From JAXGMV01 sp040772085 (lineage in GTDB: Bacteria > Chloroflexota > Anaerolineae > Anaerolineales > Anaerolineaceae), in NCBI GenBank assembly GCA_040772085.1, contig JAXGYU010000001.1:558001-622000 (forward strand): a DNA stretch of 64,000 nucleotides, given 5' to 3'. The notes beneath the pieces were generated by a model. It ran no database searches, was not told the DNA's origin, and saw nothing but the letters and a program-made list of their open reading frames with translations. The position numbers and the translations under genes were made by a program. How positions within the stretch are numbered: position 1 is the stretch's first letter; every line of letters begins with the position of its first letter. Below, piece after piece: positions 51,745 through 60,650 of this stretch.

Positions 51745-52959
51745 TTATTTGAACCTGCGGCGCAGGAAGGCTGGCACATCGAGATCATTGGAATAGCCTT
51801 CGAGCGAAGCGGCTGTTTCATTGGTATCGAAATGCATCGAGTCGCTGGTTGGCTGCAGGGCTTCCGGTTCAGGTTCCAGGGTCATGGCAGGGGCGGCAGG
51901 GTTGATCGCTGGATCCGGCGCGAGATTGCGCGGTTCGCTCGAGACCTGACGTTGTGACATGGCGCCTGATTCAACCGCTGTAGCGCCGAGGCCGGTGATG
52001 ATCAGAATGATTTCCGCGCGGTCCTGTATACTGTCGTTGGTGATGATGCCGGGCACGATCTCGACCTGCTGGTTGGTCTTGCTTTGCAGCAGGGTCAGCG
52101 CTTCGGCGACTTCGAGGAAGGACAGATCGGGGCCGCCGGTGAAGTTGGCGATGATGCCCGTCGCGTTTTCGAGGGGGACATAGTCCAGCAGCGGATGCTG
52201 GATAGCCTGTTCGACGGCTTTGACCGCCTTGTCGGGTCCCTGACCGTAGCCAATCGAGAGCAGCGAACCGCCGCCGTTCAGCATCATGGTCTTGATGTGA
52301 GAGAAGTCAACGTTGATCAGACCAGGCTGGGTGATCAGTTCGGTGATGCCCTGAATGCCCTGGCGCAGAATGTCATCCGCCAGCCGGAAAGCCAGTTCCA
52401 GCGGCAAATCCTTGGATGCCACCTTGAGCAGCCGGTCATTGGGGATGGTGATGAGCGTGTCGGTATGCTTGCGTAAAGCAGAAAGGCCTTCGAGCGCGTT
52501 GCGCTGTCTGCGTCCCATTTCGAACGAGAAAGGTGTGGTGACAATGCCGACCGTGACAGCGCCGAGCGACCGGGCAATCTTCGCCACGACCGGGATCGCG
52601 CCCGTGCCGGTGCCGCCACCCATGCCTGCCGTCAGGAAGACCATATCCGCGCCGCTGAGCGCCTTGCTGATCTCGCTGTAACTTTCTTCAGCAGCGTTCT
52701 GTCCGACGACCGGCGTTCCGCCAGAGCCAAGTCCGCGGGTGATGCCGGGACCAAGCTGGATGACCGTGTCCGCCAGGCAGTCTTTCAGCGCCTGGGCGTC
52801 GGTATTGGCGCAAATATAATCAACACCGCTGAGACCAAGCTCGATCATGCGGTTAACGGCATTGCATCCGCCGCCGCCCAAACCAATGACCTTGATCTTT
52901 GGCTTGTAAAACGAGATCGGCGTTTCGCGTCGAATATGTGGGGAAGCAGTTGTAATCAT
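51745..52959 (-). CDS. ftsZ: Cell division protein FtsZ
   Basis: Tubulin-like GTPase forming the division ring. GTP-binding IKVIGLGGGGCNAVNRM, the tubulin signature GGGTGTGAIPVVA and the T7 loop INVDFSHIKTMM are present. A Pro/Glu-rich linker leads to the C-terminal peptide LDVPAFLRRRFK, the docking tail for membrane tethers. The upstream stop overlaps the ATG/GTG cluster; ATG 52959 gives the best spacing from GAGAGG. Second gene of the cluster, which lacks ftsA, ftsQ, sepF and mur genes here. Confidence 0.96.
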   Translation of the reverse strand: MITTASPHIRRETPISFYKPKIKVIGLGGGGCNAVNRMIELGLSGVDYICANTDAQALKDCLADTVIQLGPGITRGLGSGGTPVVGQNAAEESYSEISKALSGADMVFLTAGMGGGTGTGAIPVVAKIARSLGAVTVGIVTTPFSFEMGRRQRNALEGLSALRKHTDTLITIPNDRLLKVASKDLPLELAFRLADDILRQGIQGITELITQPGLINVDFSHIKTMMLNGGGSLLSIGYGQGPDKAVKAVEQAIQHPLLDYVPLENATGIIANFTGGPDLSFLEVAEALTLLQSKTNQQVEIVPGIITNDSIQDRAEIILIITGLGATAVESGAMSQRQVSSEPRNLAPDPAINPAAPAMTLEPEPEALQPTSDSMHFDTNETAASLEGYSNDLDVPAFLRRRFK

Positions 52960-52961
52960 CA

Positions 52962-54308
52962 TCACCTCTCTGACATCTGTGTTGCAATACTTATGCCATC
53001 GCCGATCACCACATCCACGCTGCAGCCGCGTGTGCGCAGCTCTTCGAGCTGCTCCTCAGTAAAGCTGCCAGGACTGCCGATGACCGTAACATGCTCAGCC
53101 AGAGCGGCTTCTTCAAGATTGAAGCCGACCGTTGGCTGATACTTTTTGATAAAGGGACGGATCACGTCCAGTTGCCAGTCCGCGATGCCGAACTCCGAGA
53201 GCGGCAGCAGCAGATAATGACTGATCTTTCGAGGCTGTCCGGCGGTCTCCGTGGGAGCGGCGTGCGTTGGCGTGTAATCCGGCTGCAGCAGACTGCCGCT
53301 ATGATCGTCCATCCGCGCCAGATAGTCTCGCGCGATGGGCAGGTTGGGCTCAAAGTTGTGGAACCAGGAGAATTCCTTCTGAATGCCTTCCTCTTCACTG
53401 GCGAGCTGGTAGAAGCAGCACGCCAGCAGGTTGTCATCAACCGGTTTCAGGTAATTTTCCGGGTCGTCCGGGTCAAGGGTTAGTTCGTTGTCACACAGGC
53501 GCGCCATGGCCATCACCAGGCTGGCATGATGTTCCCAGCGCATGGCGTCAGGATTGACTTGTTCCAGGTTTGCCGGCAAGCCCGCTTCAAACAGAATGAC
53601 CGGGAACTCACGGCCGAGGACGGTCTGGGCAATGCTGCCATACCACTCATTGATGCGAAAGCCGCGCTGATCCTGCGCTCCGTCGGGCGTGAAATAGGGC
53701 TTGGTATCACGCCATGTGGGCGGTCCGCCGTAACCCCAATTGAGCGGGTGATGGTTGTACCAGCCATATGCGCCCAGGATCAGGTGGCGCAGGGTGTCAT
53801 ACTCGCCGCGCTTCGCCAGCATCTCAAGCGTTGTTTTCAGGAAAGTTGTGTCCCAGTAGCTGCCGCCCGGGAAGAGCGGCGACAGAATCGGTTTGATGTT
53901 ATTGGCAACGGCTTGCTGGGCGAGCGGGATGAAACGCTCGCCAAAACGATCGACGATGTTGTTATCAGTCCAGTCCCTGGCAGACCATGCGGCACGGGTG
54001 TTAGGGCGGTCGAAGAAGATGGCATGACGTACACCCCAGCGGCCGTACAGCTCAATGAGATCCATGACATCGGCATGACTGTCTTCTCTTAGCGAGATCT
54101 GAAAGTTGAGGATTGGCTCAATGCCTTCGTTGACCAGTCCGTGCAGAAATGATTCCGGTATGGCGCGGTTGGCGGGCGTTTGCAGCACTAGCCAGTCGGC
54201 GTTCATGCGAATCAATTGCGGCAGCCAGACCTCGAGATCTTTCTCCCGGTAATGGAGCGTGTCACCGTAGTAGTGAAAACCGATTCGTGATTTTTTTTGA
54301 TCTTCCAT
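52962..54308 (-). CDS. Predicted TIM-barrel glycosidase-like protein upstream of ftsZ
   Basis: 448 aa, no signal peptide. The opening IGFHYYGDTLHYREKDLEVW and the order of strand-end motifs (ADWLVLQTPANRAIP, EPILNFQISLRE, HAIFFDRPNTRAAW, PVILFEAGLPANLEQ) look like a glycoside-hydrolase-type TIM barrel, with candidate acidic residues at strand ends. Catalytic residues cannot be assigned. Residues ~375-448 form a separate alpha/beta domain. Its stop overlaps the ftsZ start region, so the two are co-translated. A role in wall precursor or glucan handling is only inference. Confidence 0.65.
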   Translation of the reverse strand: MEDQKKSRIGFHYYGDTLHYREKDLEVWLPQLIRMNADWLVLQTPANRAIPESFLHGLVNEGIEPILNFQISLREDSHADVMDLIELYGRWGVRHAIFFDRPNTRAAWSARDWTDNNIVDRFGERFIPLAQQAVANNIKPILSPLFPGGSYWDTTFLKTTLEMLAKRGEYDTLRHLILGAYGWYNHHPLNWGYGGPPTWRDTKPYFTPDGAQDQRGFRINEWYGSIAQTVLGREFPVILFEAGLPANLEQVNPDAMRWEHHASLVMAMARLCDNELTLDPDDPENYLKPVDDNLLACCFYQLASEEEGIQKEFSWFHNFEPNLPIARDYLARMDDHSGSLLQPDYTPTHAAPTETAGQPRKISHYLLLPLSEFGIADWQLDVIRPFIKKYQPTVGFNLEEAALAEHVTVIGSPGSFTEEQLEELRTRGCSVDVVIGDGISIATQMSER

Positions 54309-54394
54309 GCTTTTTCCACCAAGGTCGGATTGATAAACCTGTCAGTCCTGTCTATTGGAGCAAGAAGCATGCCAGTTCATCGGCCTCGATAAAC

Positions 54395-54403
54395 TGCTAT
54401 AAT
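54395..54403 (+). promoter_or_regulatory. Extended -10 box, near-leaderless epimerase gene
   Basis: TGCTATAAT is a perfect extended -10 element. ATG 54412 starts 9 nt after its last base, so the leader would be 0-2 nt. No Shine-Dalgarno sequence. Confidence 0.6.
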
Positions 54404-54411
54404 TCGCCTCA

Positions 54412-55305
54412 ATGATTCTGATTACCGGCGGAACTGGCTTTATCGGGAAAAATCTCAGCCGGCACCTTGTCACCCTTGGCAGGCCAGTTCGTATTTTGCT
54501 CTCTCCAGCATCTGATTATTCACGGCTGCCGAAAGGTATTGACCTCGAGGTCGCCATTTCCAGTCTGACGGACACCCGCAGCCTGAAGGCTGCCATGCGT
54601 GATGTTGATACGGTCATCCACCTGGCGGGCAGCGAACGCAAGAGTACCCGGGCTGATTTTGAGAACGTCGACATCATCGGCACGCGCAACCTGGTTGAAG
54701 TGGCAGCCGACCGGCATGTCAACCGCTTCCTGTTTCTCAGCCATATCGGCGCGAATAAATCGTCAGCCTTCCCTGTGCTGAAAGCCAAGGCGATCAATGA
54801 GGGTGACCTGATGCAGGGCGGGTTGAATTACACCATCGTGCGCACGTCGGCGGTTTTCGGCCGCGACGACCAGTTCACGACTTCGCTCGCGAAACTGATC
54901 CGGCGCATGCCGTTTTTCTTCCTGATGCCCGACCAGGGACATATCAAACTGCAGCCAATCCTGGTCGATGATCTGGTGATGTGCCTGCAGATGGCGCTGG
55001 ATGATCCATCCTTCGCCAATCAGACGATTTCACTCGGCGGTCTGGAATACCTGAGCCTGCACGAGATTGTCCAGACGATCATGGCGCAAATCAGGAAGAA
55101 ACGTCCAATCATACCGATGTCGCCGGCATACCTGCGGGCGTTGTCCGTCTGGTACGAAAACTCGCGCTCGGACGCGCCGATTTCTGTCTATTGGCTCGAT
55201 TATCTCGCCGCGGATCGAACCGCTTCAATCGATATCCTGCCGCGCCTGTTTGGTATAATGCCTGCGCGTTTCAGCAATAACATCCAATACCTATCCGAGA
55301 AATAA
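54412..55305 (+). CDS. NAD(P)-binding epimerase/NDUFA9-like protein
   Basis: Short-chain dehydrogenase-like Rossmann protein of 297 aa, atypical subgroup. The cofactor loop MILITGGTGFIGKNL is intact; the catalytic Tyr-x3-Lys is replaced by a pattern seen in NmrA/NDUFA9-like members (AFPVLKAKAINEG, LNYTIVRTSAVFG). Such proteins act as sugar-nucleotide epimerases, redox sensors or quinone-complex accessories. It is followed directly by a GH57 gene (1-nt gap). Confidence 0.85.
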   Translation: MILITGGTGFIGKNLSRHLVTLGRPVRILLSPASDYSRLPKGIDLEVAISSLTDTRSLKAAMRDVDTVIHLAGSERKSTRADFENVDIIGTRNLVEVAADRHVNRFLFLSHIGANKSSAFPVLKAKAINEGDLMQGGLNYTIVRTSAVFGRDDQFTTSLAKLIRRMPFFFLMPDQGHIKLQPILVDDLVMCLQMALDDPSFANQTISLGGLEYLSLHEIVQTIMAQIRKKRPIIPMSPAYLRALSVWYENSRSDAPISVYWLDYLAADRTASIDILPRLFGIMPARFSNNIQYLSEK

Positions 55306-55306
55306 C

Positions 55307-56728
55307 ATGCCCAATCCTCCCCTCAGTCACGACGCGTTCTGTATCCATGGACATTTCTACCAACCGCCGCGCGAGGATCCGTTCACGCATATCATCCCGA
55401 ATGAGCCCGGAGCGGCGCCGTTCCACGACTGGAACCAGCGGATTTGCGCGGAGTGCTACCGGCCGAACGCCAATCTCGGCAACTTTGAGCTGATCAGCTT
55501 CAATATCGGTCCGACCCTGGCCATGTGGATGGAAACTTACGAGCCTGACACGTACAACAAGATCATCACTCAGGCGAAGAAGGTCAAAGCCCAGACTGGC
55601 ATTTTCAACGCGATCGGGCAATCGTTCAACCACACCATTCTGCCGCTGGCGACGCGTGAAGAGAAAGAAATTCAGGTCAAATGGGGTATCAGGGATTTTG
55701 TACACCGCTTCGGAGGCAAGCCTGAGGGGATGTGGCTGCCCGAAACGGCTGTGGACACCGAAACTCTGGAGGTCCTCGCCGCGAACGGAATTCACTTTAC
55801 TATTCTGGCGCCCTGGCAGGTGGAGCAGGAGCCAATGCAGGCACGTCACGCCTATAGCGTGGAATTGCCGCTGAATAAAAGCATCAACGTGTTTTTCTAC
55901 AATCGCGCACTGAGCGACAAGATCAGCTTTGACATGGCAGCAACCGCCTCGGCGGAGGATTTTCTGCAGCATTCGCTGAAACCCGAATTGGCTGCGCTCA
56001 ATCGCGATGGCGGGTTTTCATTCGCGTTAGCGGCGTCTGATGGCGAAGTTTACGGGCATCATCACCCGAACCAGCAGCGCTTCCTGAGCTTTCTGCTCAA
56101 GCGTGAGCTGAAAAAGCCAGGTTCGCCGGCATTGGTTTTCCCGGCGCAGCACCTGGCTTCCCAGCAGTCGCTGCCTCCGATTGTCATACGGGAAGAGACC
56201 TCCTGGTCCTGCCATCACGGCATTCTGAAATGGAAAGATGAATGCGGCTGCACGCCGAACGGCACCTGGAAGAAACCGCTCAGGAACGCGTTTGATAAAG
56301 TCGCCAGACTGGCAGATGAGGCTTACAAGGAATTCTGCAGCAGCCACAACCTGAATTATTTTGATGTTCTGGTGGAATATATCGATGTCGTCAAAGGGCT
56401 TGTGCCTGAAGACGCTTTCATCCAGCGCTTCGGATCAGTATTGAGCAGCGATGACAAGGTAAGGTTTGGCTTGTTGCTGAAAGCCCAGTATGAGCGCCAC
56501 CGCATGTACACCTCATGCGGCTGGTTCTTTGAGGATTTCGACCGCATTGAGCCGCGCAACAACGTCGCCTACGCTTCGGCTGCCTTGGCATACATTGGCA
56601 AGGCGACGGGCAGGGACTATGTCAGCGACGTGTACGCGGATTTCGCGCTGGTGAAGAGCTGGCGCTCCGGATTGACCGCTGATGTCGTCTTGCGCGGTTT
56701 TATGGATATGCTGATTACGACCAGATAA
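55307..56728 (+). CDS. Glycoside hydrolase family 57 protein
   Basis: Alpha-glucan-active enzyme family (amylase, amylopullulanase, branching activities). N-terminal CIHGHFYQPPREDPF, GIFNAIGQSFNHTILPL and the nucleophile motif GMWLPETAVD are diagnostic; SFALAASDGEVYGHHHP has the candidate Asp acid. At 473 aa it lacks the long C-terminal regions of many GH57 enzymes, though residues ~320-470 resemble the accessory domain that often follows. No signal peptide: intracellular glucan. Starts 1 nt after the epimerase gene. Confidence 0.88.
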   Translation: MPNPPLSHDAFCIHGHFYQPPREDPFTHIIPNEPGAAPFHDWNQRICAECYRPNANLGNFELISFNIGPTLAMWMETYEPDTYNKIITQAKKVKAQTGIFNAIGQSFNHTILPLATREEKEIQVKWGIRDFVHRFGGKPEGMWLPETAVDTETLEVLAANGIHFTILAPWQVEQEPMQARHAYSVELPLNKSINVFFYNRALSDKISFDMAATASAEDFLQHSLKPELAALNRDGGFSFALAASDGEVYGHHHPNQQRFLSFLLKRELKKPGSPALVFPAQHLASQQSLPPIVIREETSWSCHHGILKWKDECGCTPNGTWKKPLRNAFDKVARLADEAYKEFCSSHNLNYFDVLVEYIDVVKGLVPEDAFIQRFGSVLSSDDKVRFGLLLKAQYERHRMYTSCGWFFEDFDRIEPRNNVAYASAALAYIGKATGRDYVSDVYADFALVKSWRSGLTADVVLRGFMDMLITTR

Positions 56729-56735
56729 TCCAGGT

Positions 56736-58445
56736 TTACACTGGCTTGCGTTTGTAGCGGAAGTTCGTCAGAACGTGCAGCTCATAGGCATGCAGGCGCA
56801 GATGCAGCCCGCGTTCTTCGAATTCATCACGCGGCACGCTGTAGGTACGGCACGTCACCAGATCATCAAAATGAATGTAGGGTGCTTTACGCCCGCTGAT
56901 TTTTATCCCGTCGCTGAGCTTGCCGGCTCTCTCCGGTTGCCTGGTGGATGAAGCAACAGCGTTATTGACCCAGCCCTCCGTCTCCCTGAACTTGTTGTGA
57001 TAGATCAGGATGAAGCTGTCATGCTCATCACGGTTCGAATAAACGTAGACGCTGTCGTTGGTCCAGTTGTTCAGCATTTTGAAATCGTAATAATAGAAGT
57101 TGGAAATATCTGCGAACAACGGCCGTTTGCGCAGCAGCGGGAAGATGTACTGGTAATGGTGATTCAGGAAAGCCAGATCAGGCAGTTCGTCAAACCAGGG
57201 TTTTTTGAACTCCATGCCGTATTTTTCAGTGTAGCCAAGCAACTGCCCGTGGTTAAACATCGGCATGCCGGGCAGGGTGCACATCAGCGTGCAGATGCCG
57301 AAATACTTGTCAAATTTGCCAAACTGTTCGACCGCCGTCTTCTCGTCCGGATTGCTCATGAAGAAGGTGTAATGCTGCAGAATGCTGGCATCGAATGCGA
57401 GCGTGTTGGTGATGATCTGCCGGAAGGGGGTGTTCTCCTCGTCACGCAGCATGTTCATGAAGGCAGAGAAATAGACGCGGTGCATCTCCAGGTCCTGAAC
57501 GAAGATGCCTTCCGTGAACCAGAATGCTTCTGCCAGCAGGAGCGTATCGGGCAGCTTTTTATCGATTTCGGTCACCACACCGCGCCAGAATTCTTCTGGC
57601 ATATATTGCCGGAAGTTCTCGCCATCCATGCCGTAGCGCTCGCGTGAGGGCACAAAGTCATGCGCGCCGAAGGGGGGGAACCATAAACGATGATAGTGAT
57701 GGCGGGTCAGCGTCATGGCAGCGTCAAAGCGGATGATGGGGAACTGCCTGGCGACTGCCAGAATGGTTTTCAGTACCTGGGCGCGCACTTCGGGGTTGGT
57801 GTAGTCCAGTTGGGCGGTGTCATTCCACGGCATGTTGGTACCGTCGTTGCCGTGATAGATATAACGCGCTTCACCCGTGCGCTTGTCGGTGCGCTTGAAC
57901 ACCACAGCCGCGTCGCTGCGGTTGTAATAATGATCCTCGATTTGGATGGAGATATAAGGGTCGGGCGAGAGGTCCGGTCCGTTGAAGCTATAGCTTGGGT
58001 AGGGCGGCGTGTCAGCCGAGAGAAACCACTCGGGGTGCTTGAGTACCCACTCCGAGTCGATGGCTGTATGGTTGGGCACCATGTCACTGCCGATGCGGAT
58101 GCCGAATTTAATGGCGCGGGCTTGCAGGTCGCGCACGGCTTTGTTACCGCCCAACTCTTTCGCGACCGCGTACTTGCGGATGGAATAGGCCGAGGCATTC
58201 GCTACCGGATTGCCGCACATGCGCTTGATATTCTCGGAGGCGACCGAACGCTCCCAGATGCCGATCAGCCAAATGCCGGTGAAGCCCTGGTCCGCCAGTT
58301 CAGCCAGTTCCTGATCGGGGATGTCGTTCAGCCGTTTGATTGGTCGTTCATACTTTGCGGATAATTGATGCAGCCAGACATAGCTGTTCTTCGCGAGCAG
58401 CACCAGGTTGGTGCTCCAGTGACCAGGATGAATCTTGGAAGCCAT
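56736..58445 (-). CDS. GH13 alpha-amylase family protein
   Basis: 569 aa, alpha-amylase fold. Conserved regions: GIRIGSDMVPNH, the nucleophile region IIRFDAAMTL, the acid LLLAEAFWF, and the last region LGICTLMCTLPGMPMF standing where most members have a His-Asp pair, which is not obvious here. No signal peptide, so the substrate is probably stored or imported glucan. ATG follows the upstream stop by one base. Convergent with the GH57 gene, ending 8 bp apart. Confidence 0.88.
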   Translation of the reverse strand: MASKIHPGHWSTNLVLLAKNSYVWLHQLSAKYERPIKRLNDIPDQELAELADQGFTGIWLIGIWERSVASENIKRMCGNPVANASAYSIRKYAVAKELGGNKAVRDLQARAIKFGIRIGSDMVPNHTAIDSEWVLKHPEWFLSADTPPYPSYSFNGPDLSPDPYISIQIEDHYYNRSDAAVVFKRTDKRTGEARYIYHGNDGTNMPWNDTAQLDYTNPEVRAQVLKTILAVARQFPIIRFDAAMTLTRHHYHRLWFPPFGAHDFVPSRERYGMDGENFRQYMPEEFWRGVVTEIDKKLPDTLLLAEAFWFTEGIFVQDLEMHRVYFSAFMNMLRDEENTPFRQIITNTLAFDASILQHYTFFMSNPDEKTAVEQFGKFDKYFGICTLMCTLPGMPMFNHGQLLGYTEKYGMEFKKPWFDELPDLAFLNHHYQYIFPLLRKRPLFADISNFYYYDFKMLNNWTNDSVYVYSNRDEHDSFILIYHNKFRETEGWVNNAVASSTRQPERAGKLSDGIKISGRKAPYIHFDDLVTCRTYSVPRDEFEERGLHLRLHAYELHVLTNFRYKRKPV

Positions 58446-58446
58446 A

Positions 58447-59313
58447 TCAGTCCAGTAGTTTCCCCAAAATCCAGCCGTCCAGGCCGGTGGTATTTTTATC
58501 AGTTCTAACTATATCACCGTTCATTTCCGGCAGCCGTTCCAGCGCCAGACGCAGGTCATCCTCAGCCCAGCGCAGCATTGATTTCAGCTCACGCTGGGTG
58601 GCAAATCCGGTCGTCTCAAGGTAGGCAGTCAGGATTGCCTGGCGCGCGGACTCATCATCGATAAAGCGCGTACGGTCGACCAGATCCGGCAGAAAACGCG
58701 CGGTGATGTCGTAGATGAAGGCGTAATTCCAGGCGCCGGCTTCGCTGACGCCGGTGGGCATGATCATGAAATGCAGTTGCAGCCAGGTGAGCGCGTTGTT
58801 GAAGCGTGATGAGGAGGATTCATTCAGCATGCGTGAAGCTTTGCGCAGCGCGAGCGAGTCCAGCGGGCCTTCGGTCAGCAACGCTTCATAGACTGCCTTC
58901 GCTTCGGCGGTCATCTGCCCCTGCTGGTAGGAGATCAGGTAATCGGACTCATATTCGCCGTAGTTGGGTGACAGGGCGTAGAAATTGGGCAGCATGTCGT
59001 TGGAGATGAAGGTATTTTTCTGCTTGAGAAAGCGGGCGTAATACCATTTGCCCTTCCCTAGCATACTGTCCTTCCAGCCCCAGGTGACATGTCCCGGGTC
59101 GTCATGCGCGTTCGGGACGGGTCTGTCGCCAGCGACAGCGCCCCACAGGCTGGGAAAACGCGTGCCGCTGATAGGCCAGAAAGCGACAAAACCACGTTCA
59201 TCCACGAACTTGACCGCGGCACTGAGCATGCTGATCCGGCGCTTTGGCGTGAAGCGGAAGGTGTGCTGCTGGTGCTTGTCGATTCGTGACTTTAATTCAT
59301 CCTGAAGCGTCAT
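58447..59313 (-). CDS. Winged-helix protein, AlkZ-related in outline
   Basis: 288 aa. Residues ~130-175 and ~220-285 look like winged-helix segments (SLALRKASRMLNE; GFATQRELKSMLRWAEDDL), and the whole resembles the AlkZ/YcaQ group of DNA glycosylases in domain order, but the Gln-x-Gln-type catalytic motif was not found. Overlaps the thiolase stop by ATGA and precedes the GH13 gene. Function uncertain; could be a regulator. Confidence 0.5.
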   Translation of the reverse strand: MTLQDELKSRIDKHQQHTFRFTPKRRISMLSAAVKFVDERGFVAFWPISGTRFPSLWGAVAGDRPVPNAHDDPGHVTWGWKDSMLGKGKWYYARFLKQKNTFISNDMLPNFYALSPNYGEYESDYLISYQQGQMTAEAKAVYEALLTEGPLDSLALRKASRMLNESSSSRFNNALTWLQLHFMIMPTGVSEAGAWNYAFIYDITARFLPDLVDRTRFIDDESARQAILTAYLETTGFATQRELKSMLRWAEDDLRLALERLPEMNGDIVRTDKNTTGLDGWILGKLLD

Positions 59314-60464
59314 AAGGATTTGAAGATGTGTGTGATGATGTTCGAACCGCTTCCGCCGATGTTTTGCGTCATACCGTAGCGCGTGCGCTCAAGCTGGCTT
59401 TTGCCGGCCTGACCGCGCATCTGTAGAACGGCTTCGACGATCTGATACAGACCGGTCGCGCCAACCGGATGTCCGCGCGCCTTCAGTCCGCCGAGGGTCG
59501 AGACGGGTAATTTGCCTGCCAGGGTAATGTCGCCGTCGAGTGCCATGGTCGGACCTTTGCCGCGTTCGGCGAAACCGGCCGCTTCCAGCGAGAGGGCAGA
59601 CATGATCGTGAAGGCGTCATGCAGCTCGAAGAAGTCAATATCTGCCGGCGTGATGCCTGCCTGGTTGTAGGCCTGTCTGGCGGAGGTCACGGCGGCCGAA
59701 AGCGTCAGCGGGTCCTCGCGATGGTGAATGGCGATCGAATCAGTCGCCGCGGCGGACCCAACGACCTGCACACTTTTGACGCCGAGATAGCGGGCGAAAT
59801 CCAGTGAGACAACCATCGCCGCCGCTGCGCCATCGCCCATCGGCGAGGCATCCATAATATTGATCGGCTCTGCCACAACCGGCGCGCGCAAATAGGTTTC
59901 CTTCGTGATTGGTGACTGGAAGCGCGCGTTGGGGTTGTTGACCCCATTGGCATGGGCGTTGATCGAAAATGGCGCGAAGTGCTCGTGCTGCCAGCCGAAT
60001 TCGTGCATATAGCGTTTCATGATCAGCGCGTTGAGCGCGACGAAGGAGACACCCATATCGAGTTCGTAATCGGCGTCAGCAGCAGTTGCCAGTTGGGCGG
60101 TGATCTCGCCGGATGGCGAGTCGGTCATCTTTTCCACGCCGACCGCCAGCGCGCAATTGACGTCACCAGACGCGACTGCCAGCACTGCTGACCGGAAGGC
60201 GGCCGCGGCTGAACTGCAGGCAGCCTCGATGTGCGCGGCTTCGCGGTAACGCATGCCCACCCAGTCAGCGATATAGGTACCCAGGTGTAACTGGCTGTTC
60301 GCCGAGCCGGACATCATGTTGCCGACATAAATGGCGTCGACGCTGGTTTGTCCGCTGTCTTCGAAGGCTGCCAGGGCAGCATCACCCGCCAGTTCGCGCA
60401 GTGATTTATCCCATTGCTCTTCAACTTTGGTCTGACCGATACCTATAATTGCTACTTCTCGCAT
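59310..60464 (-). CDS. Thiolase family protein, archaeal/SCP-x-like
   Basis: 384 aa. Nucleophilic Cys in HIEAACSSAAAAFRS, His in FELHDAFTIMSA and GHPVGATGLYQ are present. The second catalytic Cys of classical thiolases (C-x-GGG) is missing: the region reads NIGGSGSN, as in the archaeal and SCP-x-like branch. Archaeal members usually occur with a DUF35 zinc-ribbon protein and HMG-CoA synthase, but neither is here; a winged-helix gene and amylase follow. AAGGGAG ribosome site. The reaction (acetoacetyl-CoA or other thiolysis) is unproven. Confidence 0.85.
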   Translation of the reverse strand: MREVAIIGIGQTKVEEQWDKSLRELAGDAALAAFEDSGQTSVDAIYVGNMMSGSANSQLHLGTYIADWVGMRYREAAHIEAACSSAAAAFRSAVLAVASGDVNCALAVGVEKMTDSPSGEITAQLATAADADYELDMGVSFVALNALIMKRYMHEFGWQHEHFAPFSINAHANGVNNPNARFQSPITKETYLRAPVVAEPINIMDASPMGDGAAAAMVVSLDFARYLGVKSVQVVGSAAATDSIAIHHREDPLTLSAAVTSARQAYNQAGITPADIDFFELHDAFTIMSALSLEAAGFAERGKGPTMALDGDITLAGKLPVSTLGGLKARGHPVGATGLYQIVEAVLQMRGQAGKSQLERTRYGMTQNIGGSGSNIITHIFKSL

Positions 60465-60635
60465 GTTTCGGGCTCCCTTGCCAAGGTTTTCCTCTTGATT
60501 TTAGTCTTTTCAGCGATTAAGTATAAGCCAATCATCTATCATTACCTATCAGAATGGGTTGTTATCTGCGGCTGAAACGATTTCGCATGAGCTCGTCGCG
60601 CATACCAGCTCCGCGCGTGTGAGAGTCAGCGGCGG

Positions 60636-60644
60636 TGGTAAGAT
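60636..60644 (+). promoter_or_regulatory. Extended -10 box, leaderless CapA-like gene
   Basis: TGGTAAGAT (extended -10, TAAGAT at 60639-60644) is followed by 6 nt and ATG 60651, with no ribosome site: the same geometry as atpZ-like and tilS. Confidence 0.55.
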
Positions 60645-60650
60645 TCAGTC

